Made by a program: the position numbers and the translations under genes. This document shows positions 26,178 to 35,878 of a stretch of DNA of 64,000 nucleotides, piece after piece. The notes beneath the pieces are model-generated. The model was not told the DNA's origin. It saw nothing but the letters and a program-made list of their open reading frames with translations, and searched no databases. The DNA comes from Robiginitomaculum antarcticum DSM 21748 (GTDB lineage Bacteria; Pseudomonadota; Alphaproteobacteria; Caulobacterales; Maricaulaceae): the NCBI RefSeq assembly GCF_000365025.1, contig NZ_KB823012.1, positions 186,001-250,000 of the forward strand, written 5' to 3'. Position 1 is the stretch's first letter; every line of letters starts with the position of its first letter.

Positions 26178-27145
26178 AATGTGTCTTTCAAACCCAGGCT
26201 GATAAAGATCGGAAAATGATCGGAGCCGTATTTTGGTAGTCTTTGCATCGTAATCAAGCCGAAATGATCCGAGTGGAATATATGATCCAGCGGCCAGCGC
26301 ATAAAGACATGTTTTGCATTATAACTGTTAAACAGCCCCCGACCCCGACGCGGGTCCAGAAGTTTGCTGACTCTTAGGAAGTTTTGCGTTGTGCGCGACC
26401 AGCCGACATCATTTAAATCGCCCGTGACAATAACCGGCCCGTCATAATTATAGGCCTCGCGCGCAATAATTTGTAGTTCCTGATCCATGTCTGCAGTATC
26501 ATCTTCGGGACGCGGCGGACGCGGGTGGACTCCGAAAAATCGAATAATTTTCCCGTCCAAATCCAAATCCATTGTTAACGAAGGGATATGATCCTGTACC
26601 AGATAGCGCTCCTTGACATCTTTTATCGGAAGCTTGGAGTAAAACAGCATGCCGTTATAATCATTCAATGGCAGAAGGTAAGTATGAGGATAATCGCTCT
26701 CGATTTCGGTTAGATAGCTTTTCCATTTTTCATCCGTTTCCACGAGAAAAATAAGATCAGGATTCTTATCTCGTATTGAGGCAATTAAACCTTCGCTCTG
26801 CTCATTATCCATGAGGACATTGCCGACAAGAATTTTAAGCTCTGTATCGACCTTGCCGGGTAATATTGTCGGGCTATCAATTTTGGCTATAGGCGTGAAC
26901 GGGTAGATACTGGACAGGCAGTATATGATTGATCCCATCAGGCCCAGCACAAGCAGGATTGTCCACGCATTGACATGACCGAAAATCATGATGGCGACAA
27001 TCATGACGGCATTAAATATGGCGATTTGAATGCGCGGATATATCCAGCCACGCATCCACCAAATCTGCGTGTTGAGAACAGCGCTGAACGCGGCGATTAA
27101 TCCGGCAAATGCAAGAAGGTATAAAACCGAGTACAGTAAGAACAT
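26174..27145 (-). CDS. Membrane-anchored endonuclease/exonuclease/phosphatase family protein
   Basis: About three hydrophobic helices (residues 1-90) are followed by an EEP fold: ILVGNVLMDN, FLVETDEKW (metal-binding Glu), FFGVHPRPP, VIVTGDLNDVGWS, the DHIF segment and the closing GSDHFPIFISL. The family hydrolyses phosphodiesters or phosphate esters in nucleic acids or lipids; with a membrane anchor and coupling to an APP1 phosphatase, a lipid or inositol-type substrate is plausible. The 110 bases upstream to the dipeptidase end hold a small nested inverted repeat but no gene. Confidence 0.82.
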   Translation of the reverse strand: MFLLYSVLYLLAFAGLIAAFSAVLNTQIWWMRGWIYPRIQIAIFNAVMIVAIMIFGHVNAWTILLVLGLMGSIIYCLSSIYPFTPIAKIDSPTILPGKVDTELKILVGNVLMDNEQSEGLIASIRDKNPDLIFLVETDEKWKSYLTEIESDYPHTYLLPLNDYNGMLFYSKLPIKDVKERYLVQDHIPSLTMDLDLDGKIIRFFGVHPRPPRPEDDTADMDQELQIIAREAYNYDGPVIVTGDLNDVGWSRTTQNFLRVSKLLDPRRGRGLFNSYNAKHVFMRWPLDHIFHSDHFGLITMQRLPKYGSDHFPIFISLGLKDTL

Positions 27146-27255
27146 AAATACGGCCTGTTATTAGATGAAGTCAATCCCTGTCATTTTAACGAAGCGAATG
27201 GAAGAGCGTTCCATAACAATTCACGGTCGCTTCGGATGTTAGCTTAGGGCCGCCT

Positions 27256-28416
27256 TCATTTCCCCAGATTTTCGCTGAAAAACCGTACCGCGTTCCCACC
27301 CATAACTTTGGTTATAACGCGCCGCTCCATGCCTTTTTGCATTAGAGCTTGGGTTATCGCGGCCAGCTCCGATGTGTCCAGCGTTGTCGTGACTGTACCG
27401 TCGAAATCGGACCCCAAAGCAACCGCGTCAGCACCTAAAATATCCACTGCGTAGATGACCGCGTCAGCAATCCCGCCCGGCGAGATATCACATATAACAC
27501 CGTCGAAATATCCAATGCCGATAATGCCGCCACGTCCAGTAATTTCGAGTAGCAGCTCATCGGGTAGGTTCCGGTTTGCAGTAGCCGGGCAGGCGCTGCG
27601 CACGCCGCCATGAGAAATAATAAGCGGTGTATCGCTCATCGCCAGCACGTCGCGCACGACCGCCTCGCTGCTATGGGCAACATCAATGATAATGCCCATG
27701 CGGCGCATCTCGATCACGGCGTCGCGTCCAAACGGCGTTAGACCGGACTTGCTTTTGCCATGCATGGATCCGCCGAGTTCATTATCGAAAAAATGCTGCA
27801 GCCCCATAATGCGGTAACCTTTATCATAAAGCCGCTCAATATTCTCGATCTTGCCTTCCAGCGGATGCGCGCCTTCGGTCAGCAGCAGCGCGACTAATTT
27901 GTCACCCGCCATCGCAGATTTAAAACTTTGCGCGTCACGGGCAATGACTAGATTTCCGTTATCTTCAAGCTTTATCAAACGTTCGGCCTGATAAGCGGCG
28001 CGCTCATAGATGCTGCTCCACGAGCGCGGCGGCCAGAACTGCACCTTCGCCAGCAGGGAAATATCATCTGCACCTTGGCCGTCATTTTCATCAAAATTCA
28101 GTCCGCGCGGACTTTTGGTAACAGCGGAGAACACCTGCAATTTGACATTTCCTTCGACTAACCGCGGAATATCCACATGACCGCGATCATTGCGATTAGC
28201 GAGGCTTCGCGCCCATAACAGACTATCACTATGAAGGTCAGCGACAGTCAGCGTATCGTGAAAAGCTTGCGCGTCCTCGCTAATTACATAAGGCGCGTGA
28301 TCAATAACAACATTCATTTTGGCGTCTTGCTGTGGAACAATATAGAATGTTAACGCGGCGACCCCAATGACCAACAGAATAGCGGCGATTAGAACACTCC
28401 ATTTTAATGCGCGCAT
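27256..28416 (-). CDS. Membrane dipeptidase (M19 family)
   Basis: Zinc dipeptidase of the renal dipeptidase type. An N-terminal membrane anchor (residues 7-27) precedes DLHSDSL (zinc ligands His62 and Asp64), LTEGAHPLEG (bridging Glu), VDVAHSS, ISHGGVRS and ALGSDFDG. It should cleave dipeptides, including those with D-residues, outside the inner membrane. Its ATG overlaps the stop of the isoaspartyl peptidase gene by one base, so the two form a peptide-scavenging pair. Confidence 0.92.
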   Translation of the reverse strand: MRALKWSVLIAAILLVIGVAALTFYIVPQQDAKMNVVIDHAPYVISEDAQAFHDTLTVADLHSDSLLWARSLANRNDRGHVDIPRLVEGNVKLQVFSAVTKSPRGLNFDENDGQGADDISLLAKVQFWPPRSWSSIYERAAYQAERLIKLEDNGNLVIARDAQSFKSAMAGDKLVALLLTEGAHPLEGKIENIERLYDKGYRIMGLQHFFDNELGGSMHGKSKSGLTPFGRDAVIEMRRMGIIIDVAHSSEAVVRDVLAMSDTPLIISHGGVRSACPATANRNLPDELLLEITGRGGIIGIGYFDGVICDISPGGIADAVIYAVDILGADAVALGSDFDGTVTTTLDTSELAAITQALMQKGMERRVITKVMGGNAVRFFSENLGK

Positions 28417-29501
28417 TATTTGTCCTCACCGCTTTCATTGAGCTCGAAAATCTCAACCCGCATCACGCCTGTGGATGTGGCTGCGCCGCGATACATGCCT
28501 TTGGTGTTAAAGCTGAACCCGACCGAACCGTCCGCGCCGACGCCGATAATGCCACCGTCACCGCCCAAACCGTCAAGTTCTGTATGGATCGCGTAGTCCA
28601 TAGCGGTTTGCAGCGGCTCGCCTATATATTCCATGCGCGTGCAGACCAGTTTGGAAATACCGCCGCGAATGAAATACTCCCCGGTTCCTGTTGCGCTAAC
28701 CGCGCAATATTTATTGTCGGCATATGTGCCTGCGCCGATTATTGGCGTGTCGCCTACGCGGCCAAATTCTTTGGCCGTAAGCCCGCCCGTTGATGTCGCA
28801 GCGGCGAGGTCTCCGCAACCATCTTTGACGACAGCGCCGACCGTGCCAAAGCGTGTTTCGGGTGTGTTATAGGCCTGTTTTTGCGCGAGTTTCTTCTCAA
28901 GCTGATCACGCCGCCGCTGCGTCTGGAAATATTCGCGGGGTACAATTGTAAGACCTTGCGATCTTGCAAATTGCTCCGCGCCTTCGCCGGACAACAGCAC
29001 ATGACGCGAATAATCCAGCACAGCACGCGCGGCCAAAATGGGGTTACGCACGACCGTGACGCTGCTGACCGCGCCCGCATCACGCTGGCGTCCATCCATG
29101 ATCGAGGCGTCCATTTCATTGATACGCGCGGCGCTGAAAACCGCGCCTTTGCCGGCATTAAATTTCGGATCATCTTCGAGACCCATAATCATGTGCTGCG
29201 CCGTATCCAGCGCGCTATGCCCGCGATTAAGCATATCGCGGCCGGAAGACATGACATCCGTTAGGGTTGCGCGGTAATCGGCCTCGGTCTGCGCGCTCAT
29301 GCTCTCGCGCTGCATCACGCCCGCGCCGCCATGGATGGCCAGTGACCAAGCCACATTTGCGGGGCAACGGGCCTCATAGGCAATGACAGACATGCCGGGA
29401 TCGACAAAGCCTTTGGCCATTATTTCCGAGCCTGCGTCTTGCGCTGTTACGCATCCTGCCAAAAGGGCGGCGGTAGCGCAGCCAGTGATAAACCGTGTCA
29501 T
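28416..29501 (-). CDS. Isoaspartyl peptidase/L-asparaginase lipoprotein (Ntn hydrolase)
   Basis: A type 2 asparaginase that matures by self-cleavage at a nucleophilic Thr, here Thr220 in RFGTVGAVVKDG. Other marks are IHGGAG near residue 57, FNAGKGAVF, and the ATSTGGLTAKEFGRVGDTPIIGAGTYAD segment. A lipoprotein signal ends at Cys17 (ALLAGC), so the enzyme works outside the cytoplasm, unlike the Escherichia coli one. It should hydrolyse isoaspartyl dipeptides from damaged proteins and feeds the coupled M19 dipeptidase pathway. Confidence 0.93.
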   Translation of the reverse strand: MTRFITGCATAALLAGCVTAQDAGSEIMAKGFVDPGMSVIAYEARCPANVAWSLAIHGGAGVMQRESMSAQTEADYRATLTDVMSSGRDMLNRGHSALDTAQHMIMGLEDDPKFNAGKGAVFSAARINEMDASIMDGRQRDAGAVSSVTVVRNPILAARAVLDYSRHVLLSGEGAEQFARSQGLTIVPREYFQTQRRRDQLEKKLAQKQAYNTPETRFGTVGAVVKDGCGDLAAATSTGGLTAKEFGRVGDTPIIGAGTYADNKYCAVSATGTGEYFIRGGISKLVCTRMEYIGEPLQTAMDYAIHTELDGLGGDGGIIGVGADGSVGFSFNTKGMYRGAATSTGVMRVEIFELNESGEDK

Positions 29502-29629
29502 AAATCCTCCCGAAATATCTCATCCACATCTTTTGTGCGGGCTTTGATTGCGCTTATGGCATGACTTGACCTATCAGTCAGGCCAAATTCTAAATTCGAC
29601 ACGTCTGAGTGTCAGCGACAGGACATATT

Positions 29630-29896
29630 ATGCTAAGTGACGAGCAACGCGCCGACCAATTGGGTCAGGCGACACAGGAAAAACTTCGTCAATACGTAGC
29701 CCGTATTGAGCGTTTGGAGGCTGAGAAGGCCGAGTTGGCGGCTGATGTCCGCGAGGTTTACGCCGAGATCAAAACCTTCGGCCTTGACCCTAAAATCATC
29801 CGTAAAGTCGTATCTTTGCGTAAAAAAGACGCCAATGAACGCGCCGAAGAAGAAGCGCTGCTGGACATGTATCTAGAGGTCGTTGGCGAGAGCTAA
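29630..29896 (+). CDS. gapR: GapR/DUF2312 nucleoid-associated protein
   Basis: GapR encircles overtwisted AT-rich DNA ahead of replication and transcription and is essential in Caulobacter. The product (88 residues from the ATG at 29630) shows the family core EKLRQYVARIERLEAEKAELAADVREVYAEIKTFGLDPKIIRKVVSLRKKD, a long coiled coil. I prefer this ATG because AGGAC precedes it; a GTG 21 bases upstream is also in frame. The gene diverges from the isoaspartyl peptidase gene. Confidence 0.92.
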   Translation: MLSDEQRADQLGQATQEKLRQYVARIERLEAEKAELAADVREVYAEIKTFGLDPKIIRKVVSLRKKDANERAEEEALLDMYLEVVGES

Positions 29897-29917
29897 AAGT
29901 GCCGCTATAGTCCGCAA

Positions 29918-30421
29918 ATGGACGAGAGTGATCAAGACCACGACGATGCGCGCGACAAACAGCGCGACAAAGAGCGGCGCGCCAAAGCCCGTAAGGCGCG
30001 CGCGGCTAAGCGTAAGCTCGAGCGTCTATCCAAATCCTTGGAAGAGGTTGACGATCTGACCGACTGGGAGGCCGAATTTTCCGAGAGCCTGTCTGAGCGT
30101 CTCGAAAAATTTGATAGCGGATTTGTCGATCCAGAAAAAGGCGGCCGGAATGAAGCCCTGTCCTACGCGCAAAAAAAGATATTTTCCCAGCTGCGCAAGA
30201 AAGACAAAGATCATAATAGCGGTAAGGGCTTGCGGCGAAGCAGCTTCAAATCCAAAGGCCCTAAATTTTCGCCGCGCGTGCGACAATTGGATGATGATTT
30301 TGAGGACGCCCCCGTCAGCGAGCGAGCCCGTGCCAAAGCCCCTCCGGTGGCTATGCCGTCTGCGCCGCCGCCGAAAGGAAAGCCCTTTTTGCGTATCGTT
30401 AAACCGGATGAACAGGATTGA
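29918..30421 (+). CDS. Unknown highly charged protein after gapR
   Basis: This 167-residue protein is almost entirely hydrophilic: a basic/acidic N-terminal coiled coil (residues 1-45), an acidic middle, and a Pro-rich C-terminus. It resembles alphaproteobacterial proteins of unknown function found near gapR, but I do not recognise a named family. It follows gapR by 21 bases on the same strand and is probably co-transcribed. Confidence 0.6.
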   Translation: MDESDQDHDDARDKQRDKERRAKARKARAAKRKLERLSKSLEEVDDLTDWEAEFSESLSERLEKFDSGFVDPEKGGRNEALSYAQKKIFSQLRKKDKDHNSGKGLRRSSFKSKGPKFSPRVRQLDDDFEDAPVSERARAKAPPVAMPSAPPPKGKPFLRIVKPDEQD

Positions 30422-30496
30422 GCCCAAATCCGGCAGTGTTATGATAACTTAACTTGGCCCGCGCAAATCTTCGCGCTAAGAGACAGGCGATTATTA

Positions 30497-31048
30497 ATGA
30501 ACAGGCGAGTCGAGATGTCACAGAAAATTATAACAGGTTTGATTATTGGGGCCGTTCTGGCCACGTCGGGTTGCGCGTCAATTGCGCGGGCCAGCGGCGC
30601 GACCAAATCTGCACCGAATGAATTTAACATCCTGACCAAGCCGCCGCTTGTCGTACCGCCGGAGTATAATTTGCGGCCGCCAAAGGCCGGAGAGTTCCGC
30701 GCCGAAGAGGCCTATAGCTCCAAGGTTGCCCGCGAAGCGCTTCTGGGCGAAGTTGACGATGCCAAGCCCAGCCAGGGTGAAATCCTGCTGATGACGCAAG
30801 CCGGAGCCGGCCGCGCCGACCCTGCAATCCGCGTTGCGATTGACGGGTCTAACCAAGTCGAGAAAAAGCCGAGTGGATTTTCGCAGCGCATAATGAGCTG
30901 GCGTGACGGCAAAGCCGTCGACGCAACAGGCGCGCCGCTGGATCCTGAAACCGAAGCCCGGCGTTTGGAAGCCATCCAATCCGCCACAGGAGGCGGTGAC
31001 GTGCGCATTCGTAAACAGCCCTCCGGCGCAAAACTTCCGGGGCTATAA
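30497..31048 (+). CDS. DUF3035 lipoprotein
   Basis: A lipoprotein signal (IIGAVLATSGC) leads to the DUF3035 signature SAPNEFNILTKPPLVVPPEYNLRPPKAGE. The family is common in alphaproteobacteria and thought to sit in the outer membrane; its role is not established. The start may be the ATG at 30497 or the one at 30515; both give a plausible signal peptide. mutL follows after 21 bases. Confidence 0.85.
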   Translation: MNRRVEMSQKIITGLIIGAVLATSGCASIARASGATKSAPNEFNILTKPPLVVPPEYNLRPPKAGEFRAEEAYSSKVAREALLGEVDDAKPSQGEILLMTQAGAGRADPAIRVAIDGSNQVEKKPSGFSQRIMSWRDGKAVDATGAPLDPETEARRLEAIQSATGGGDVRIRKQPSGAKLPGL

Positions 31049-31069
31049 CCTCCGGCCTGCGGGGCCGAT

Positions 31070-32944
31070 ATGAGCCAAGACATCATTTTTCGACTTCCGG
31101 CGCAAACGGTCAACCGCATTGCCGCCGGAGAGGTGATTGAGCGCCCTGCCAGCGCGGTCAAAGAATTGGTTGAAAATGCGCTTGACGCCGGCGCGACCTC
31201 CATTGAAATCCGTATTGAAGGCGGTGGCCGCGAGGCCATCATTATCACCGATAACGGCCAAGGCATGAGCCGCGAGGATTTATGCCTCGCCGTAGAGCGC
31301 CACGCCACATCCAAGTTACGCCCGTCTGAGGACGGAGAATGGGACCTTCTCAATATCGCCACTATGGGATTTCGCGGTGAGGCCCTACCGTCCATCGGCT
31401 CTGTCTCGCGGTTAAGCATTACGACCCAGACTATAGACAGCCCCAATGCGTGGGAATTGTCTGTTGAAGGCGGAGAGATCAGCGGCCCCAAACCCGCGCC
31501 GCGCCTTGGCGTCTCGGGCACGCGCGTCGCCGTACATGATCTGTTTTTCGCGACCCCTGCGCGGCTGAAATTTCTAAAAACCGAGCGCTCCGAAACCATG
31601 GCGATCACGGATATTGTCAAGCGTCTGGCCATGGCCCGCCCCGACGTGACGTTTCATATGTCGCATGGCGAGCGCGCTAATTTCCGCGCTAGCGCCGAAG
31701 CTCTGTCCGATGACGGTCGTCTGGCGCGTCTGTCGGGAATATTAGGCAAAGATTTCAGTGCCAATGCACTGGCGATTGACGCCCAGCGCGAAGGCATTCG
31801 TCTGTCGGGGTTTGCGGGTCTGCCGACTTATTCGCGCGGCGCCGCGACCCATCAATATTTATTCGTCAATGACCGCCCTGTGCGTGACCGTTTGTTGCAC
31901 GGCGCGCTGCGCGGGGCTTATCAGGACTTTCTGGCGCGGCAACGTCATCCCGTGGCCGCACTTTATCTGGATCTGCCGCCTGACCTTGTTGATGTAAATG
32001 TCCATCCGGCCAAAACTGAAGTGCGGTTTCGCGATCCGTCGCTGGTGCGCGGATTAATTGTCGGCGCGCTGCGTCACGCTCTGGCCGGAGCGGGGCATCG
32101 CGCCAGCACAACTGTGTCGCAATACGCGCTGGGGAAAATTCAGGCGGGCGGCGGTGGTCACAGCATTGGGCAAGACGCGATGCCGTTCCAGCAAAATTAC
32201 GCGCCGCGCTCCGGATTTGGCAGCGGGTATAATCCGCAAGCTTATGAGCCCAGCCTACGCCCTTTAGTTGATGGCATGTCGGCGAAGGTGGAAGAGGGCG
32301 CAGAGATTTACGGGCAGGCTTATTCGCAGCAGGATCATCCCAATGCGCCGCAACACGATCAAGACTATCCGCTCGGCATGGCCCGCGCGCAATTGCATGA
32401 GACTTATGTCGTCGCGCAAACGGCGGACGGCATTGTCATTGTCGATCAACATGCGGCCCATGAACGCCTTGTCTATGAACGCATGAAAAAAGCTATGGAC
32501 GGTAAGGGCGTCGAGCGCCAAGTGCTGCTCATTCCCGATATTGTTGATCTGGGAGAGGACGAGGCTGCGCGCCTTCTCGCGCGCTCAGATGAGCTGGAAG
32601 AAATGGGCCTGGTGATTGAAAGCTTCGGCGCAGGCGCGGTCGCCGTGCGCGAAACACCCGCGCTGCTGGGTGAGATGAATATCCAAGGGCTGATTCGTGA
32701 TCTGGCCGATGATCTGGCCGAGCATAAGCAGACTTTATCTTTGCGCGAGCGCTTTGAACATGTCTGCGGCACCATGGCCTGTCACGGCAGTGTCCGCGCG
32801 GGCCGTCGCCTGAACGGTCACGAGATGAACGCGCTGCTGCGGCAAATGGAAGACACGCCCCATAGCGGGCAATGCAATCATGGCCGCCCGACCTATGTCG
32901 AGCTTAAACTCGCAGATATTGAACGGCTCTTTGGGCGGCGTTAG
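31070..32944 (+). CDS. mutL: DNA mismatch repair protein MutL
   Basis: MutL couples mismatch recognition to strand removal. The N-terminal GHKL ATPase domain shows [33 protein letters not shown] and the [13 protein letters not shown] loop. After a Gly/Gln-rich linker, the C-terminal dimerisation domain includes [15 protein letters not shown] and ends with a CNHGRPT-type segment. That domain carries the DQHAAxER motif typical of endonuclease-active MutL, so strand nicking is plausible. Length 624 is normal. A bidirectional terminator follows. Confidence 0.96.
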   Translation: MSQDIIFRLPAQTVNRIAAGEVIERPASAVKELVENALDAGATSIEIRIEGGGREAIIITDNGQGMSREDLCLAVERHATSKLRPSEDGEWDLLNIATMGFRGEALPSIGSVSRLSITTQTIDSPNAWELSVEGGEISGPKPAPRLGVSGTRVAVHDLFFATPARLKFLKTERSETMAITDIVKRLAMARPDVTFHMSHGERANFRASAEALSDDGRLARLSGILGKDFSANALAIDAQREGIRLSGFAGLPTYSRGAATHQYLFVNDRPVRDRLLHGALRGAYQDFLARQRHPVAALYLDLPPDLVDVNVHPAKTEVRFRDPSLVRGLIVGALRHALAGAGHRASTTVSQYALGKIQAGGGGHSIGQDAMPFQQNYAPRSGFGSGYNPQAYEPSLRPLVDGMSAKVEEGAEIYGQAYSQQDHPNAPQHDQDYPLGMARAQLHETYVVAQTADGIVIVDQHAAHERLVYERMKKAMDGKGVERQVLLIPDIVDLGEDEAARLLARSDELEEMGLVIESFGAGAVAVRETPALLGEMNIQGLIRDLADDLAEHKQTLSLRERFEHVCGTMACHGSVRAGRRLNGHEMNALLRQMEDTPHSGQCNHGRPTYVELKLADIERLFGRR

Positions 32945-32951
32945 CCACAAA

Positions 32952-32976
32952 AAAGCCCGCTACGGGAGCGGGCTTT
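32952..32976. terminator. Bidirectional terminator between mutL and the transaldolase gene
   Basis: AAAGCCCGCT (32952-32961) and AGCGGGCTTT (32967-32976) form a 10-bp stem with a 5-base loop, with A-rich sequence on the left and T residues on the right, serving mutL and the convergent gene. Confidence 0.85.
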
Positions 32977-32996
32977 AGGTTCAATATTTGCGCCGT

Positions 32997-33650
32997 TTAC
33001 AAAATGCTTTGGCCGGTTTTTTCCCAGTCTTTGAGGAAGGCGGCGAGACCTTTATCGGTCAGCGGATGCTCGGCCATTTTGCGGATCACCTCCGGCGGCG
33101 CGGTCATCACGTCTGCGCCGACAAGCGCGCAGGCTTTAGCGTGGCCGCCATTGCGAATCGAGGCTGCGAGGATTTCAGTCTCATATCCGTAATTGTCAAA
33201 AATGATGCGGATTTCTTCGATCAATTCCATACCGTCAACGCCGATATCGTCCAAACGCCCAATAAATGGCGAGACGAATGTTGCGCCGGCTTTGGCCGCC
33301 AGAAGCGCTTGGTTGGCTGAGAAGCACAACGTCACATTGGTTTGCGTGCCTTCACCCGACAAAACCTTACAGGCTTTCAAACCATCCAGTGTCAGCGGGA
33401 GCTTGACGCAGACATTTTTCGAGATCTTGCGCAGTTTGCGGCCTTCGGCGATCATAGCATCGGCTTCGGTGGCCGTGACTTCGGCGCTGACGGGGCCTTC
33501 AACCATGGCGCAAATCTCTTTGATGACTTCGATGAAGTCGCGGCCGGATTTGGCAATAATAGATGGGTTGGTTGTGACGCCGTCCACAAACCCTATATCA
33601 TTAAGATAGGCAATCTGGTCAAGATCAGCACTGTCGACAAAAAATTTCAT
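32997..33650 (-). CDS. Transaldolase / fructose-6-phosphate aldolase-like (short type)
   Basis: A 217-residue TIM-barrel of the short transaldolase class. It opens with [32 protein letters not shown] and has the Schiff-base Lys83 in [19 protein letters not shown] and [11 protein letters not shown] are the other signatures. It carries dihydroxyacetone or glyceraldehyde units in the non-oxidative pentose phosphate pathway; whether it is a true transaldolase or a fructose-6-phosphate aldolase cannot be read from motifs alone. The ATG at 33650 is supported by GGAGAG; a longer frame to 33698 is not. Confidence 0.92.
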   Translation of the reverse strand: MKFFVDSADLDQIAYLNDIGFVDGVTTNPSIIAKSGRDFIEVIKEICAMVEGPVSAEVTATEADAMIAEGRKLRKISKNVCVKLPLTLDGLKACKVLSGEGTQTNVTLCFSANQALLAAKAGATFVSPFIGRLDDIGVDGMELIEEIRIIFDNYGYETEILAASIRNGGHAKACALVGADVMTAPPEVIRKMAEHPLTDKGLAAFLKDWEKTGQSIL

Positions 33651-33706
33651 ATTCGCTCTCCGATTTACAGGCGATTTCGTTGGCGCGTCTGTTAGCATAG
33701 ATTTTC

Positions 33707-35878
33707 ATGATTCACAGCGTTTCAGTTTTATTTCCTGTCGGCGTCCCGCGCCCGTTCGATTATGGCGTGCCGCATGGTCTGCCGGGCGGAGAGCAGCTGC
33801 GCGCGGGGAGCTTTGTCTATGCCCCATTGGGGCAGCAAATGAAGCTGGGCGTTGTTGTCGCCACACACGACGCGCCGGACACTGAGCGCAAGCTCAAAGA
33901 TATTGCGCAGGTCAAAAACTGCGCGCCGCTGACCACCGCCATGATGGAGTTCATCGCTTTTACCGCGCGTTATAATTGCGCGCCGCCGGGCATGGTGTTG
34001 CGCATGGTTTTGCGCAGTTATAAAGCGCTCGACCCGTCGCCCATGGTCACGCGATATGCGCCCAGCGGCAGCGTGCCTGTGCGTCTGTCGTCCGCGCGGC
34101 AAAAGGTACTGGACGCCGATATAGACTGGCCCGCCCGCGCCGCAGAGGCCGCGAACGCCGCCGGCGTGTCGTCCGGCGTGGTGAGCGGCATGGCCAAGGT
34201 CGGCGCGCTGCACGCGATTGAAGAGCCTCTGGATCCACAGTTCGAGACGCCCAATCCTGATCTGTCAGGCCTGTCTCTGACGCCCGGACAGGCGGCGGCG
34301 GCGGCGCAGCTTGAACGCCTTGTTGCGGGCGGGCGATTTGAAGCGGCCTTGCTGGACGGCGTGACGGGGTCGGGCAAGACGGAGGTGTATTTCGAGGCCG
34401 CCGCGCAGGCTTTACGGGACGGTAATCAAGCTCTGATTCTTGTTCCTGAAATTGCTCTGACCCAAGCAGGCCTCGCGCGGTTCAAACAGCGCTTCGGCGC
34501 AGAGCCTGCCGCTTGGCATAGCCAGATGGGAGACGCCGCCCGCCGCCGCACATGGCGTGAAGTCTATACAGGCCGGGCGGGGCTTGTCGTCGGGGCGCGC
34601 AGCGCGCTCTATCTGCCGTTTAAACGGCTTGGCCTGATCGTGGTCGATGAGGAGCACGACACAAGTTACAAACAAGAAGAGGGCGTGATTTATAATGCTC
34701 GCGATATGGCCGTGGTGCGGGCCAAATTAGAGCGCGCCACCGTCGTGCTGGCCAGCGCAACGCCGTCGCTTGAGGCGCTGACCAATGCGCGCAGCGGGCG
34801 GTTTCATCATATCATCTTGCCCGAACGTCCGGGCGCGGTGACTATGCCGGATGTGGCGCTCATCGACCTCAAAGAACACAAACCCGAGCGCGGCAAATAT
34901 CTGTCACAGCCGCTGATTGACGCGGTCACAGAGAGCCTGTCACGGGGTGAGCAGGCCATGCTTTATCTGAACCGGCGGGGCTATGCGCCGCTGATTATTT
35001 GCCGCGAATGCGGCGCGAAATTAAAATCCCCTGATACGGATAGCTGGCTGGTGCAACACCGCCGTACGGGCCGCGCCATGTGCCACCATACCGGATTTTC
35101 CATGCGTATGCCGCGCGCCTGCCCGACCTGCAAAGCCGAAGACAGCCTGTCTCCCGTCGGGCCGGGCGTCGAGCGGGTGGAAGAAGAAGCGCGGCTCTTA
35201 TTCCCCGATGCGCGCATTGAAGTTTTGTCCTCGGACACGGCGGGCGGGGCGGAGCATTTGCGCGCCCGTATGGCCCGTATGGCCAGCGGCGAGATCGACA
35301 TCCTCGTCGGCACGCAAATGGTGGTCAAAGGCCATAATTTTCCTAAGCTGACCTTTGTCGGCGTCGTGGATGGCGATTTAGGATTATCGGGCGGCGATCT
35401 GCGCGCGGGCGAGCGGACTTATCAGACTTTGGTGCAGGTCGCGGGCCGCGCGGGCCGCGCCGATAAACCGGGACGCGCGCTGATCCAGACGCATCAACCC
35501 GAACATGAAGCGCTCGCCGCGCTGGCCGCCGGAGACCGCGAGCGCTTTATTTCTGCGGAGTTAGAGATACGCGAGGCGCTCGAGCTTCCGCCTTACGGTA
35601 AGCTCGCCGCCGTGATTATCAGCGGCGCGACGCCGCAGCTGGCCGACAAAGCCTGTAGGGATTTTCTCGCTAAAGCGCCGCGCGCGGACGGCGTCGATAT
35701 CCTCGGCCCGTCCGAGGCTCCCATCGCGATGCTGCGCGGCCGTCACCGCCGCCGCTTTCTCGTGCAAGGCGCGATGAGCTTAAACCTGTCCGCCTATATG
35801 GCCGCGTGGCAATCCGCCTACCGGGTCCCGAGTAAGGTGAAACTCCAGATCGATATCGACCCGCAGGGCTTTATGTAG
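33707..35878 (+). CDS. priA: Primosomal replication helicase PriA
   Basis: PriA restarts stalled replication forks. The 723-residue protein has the DNA-binding N-domain, Walker A GVTGSGKT at 218-225, DEEH at 314-317 (Walker B), and a zinc-binding region with CREC and CPTCK pairs around residues 430-480. GTQMVVKGHNFP and VAGRAGRADKPG are helicase motifs V and VI. The last bases are overlapped by the convergent hipA gene. Confidence 0.96.
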   Translation: MIHSVSVLFPVGVPRPFDYGVPHGLPGGEQLRAGSFVYAPLGQQMKLGVVVATHDAPDTERKLKDIAQVKNCAPLTTAMMEFIAFTARYNCAPPGMVLRMVLRSYKALDPSPMVTRYAPSGSVPVRLSSARQKVLDADIDWPARAAEAANAAGVSSGVVSGMAKVGALHAIEEPLDPQFETPNPDLSGLSLTPGQAAAAAQLERLVAGGRFEAALLDGVTGSGKTEVYFEAAAQALRDGNQALILVPEIALTQAGLARFKQRFGAEPAAWHSQMGDAARRRTWREVYTGRAGLVVGARSALYLPFKRLGLIVVDEEHDTSYKQEEGVIYNARDMAVVRAKLERATVVLASATPSLEALTNARSGRFHHIILPERPGAVTMPDVALIDLKEHKPERGKYLSQPLIDAVTESLSRGEQAMLYLNRRGYAPLIICRECGAKLKSPDTDSWLVQHRRTGRAMCHHTGFSMRMPRACPTCKAEDSLSPVGPGVERVEEEARLLFPDARIEVLSSDTAGGAEHLRARMARMASGEIDILVGTQMVVKGHNFPKLTFVGVVDGDLGLSGGDLRAGERTYQTLVQVAGRAGRADKPGRALIQTHQPEHEALAALAAGDRERFISAELEIREALELPPYGKLAAVIISGATPQLADKACRDFLAKAPRADGVDILGPSEAPIAMLRGRHRRRFLVQGAMSLNLSAYMAAWQSAYRVPSKVKLQIDIDPQGFM

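Noticed and set aside
27146-27255. Nested inverted repeat between the EEP phosphatase and dipeptidase genes
   Set aside because: Short arms (7 and 5 bp) and no T tract; too weak to call as terminator or ncRNA.
30712-31632. 306-residue minus-strand ORF over the DUF3035 and mutL genes
   Set aside because: Antisense shadow spanning two genuine genes with intact motifs.
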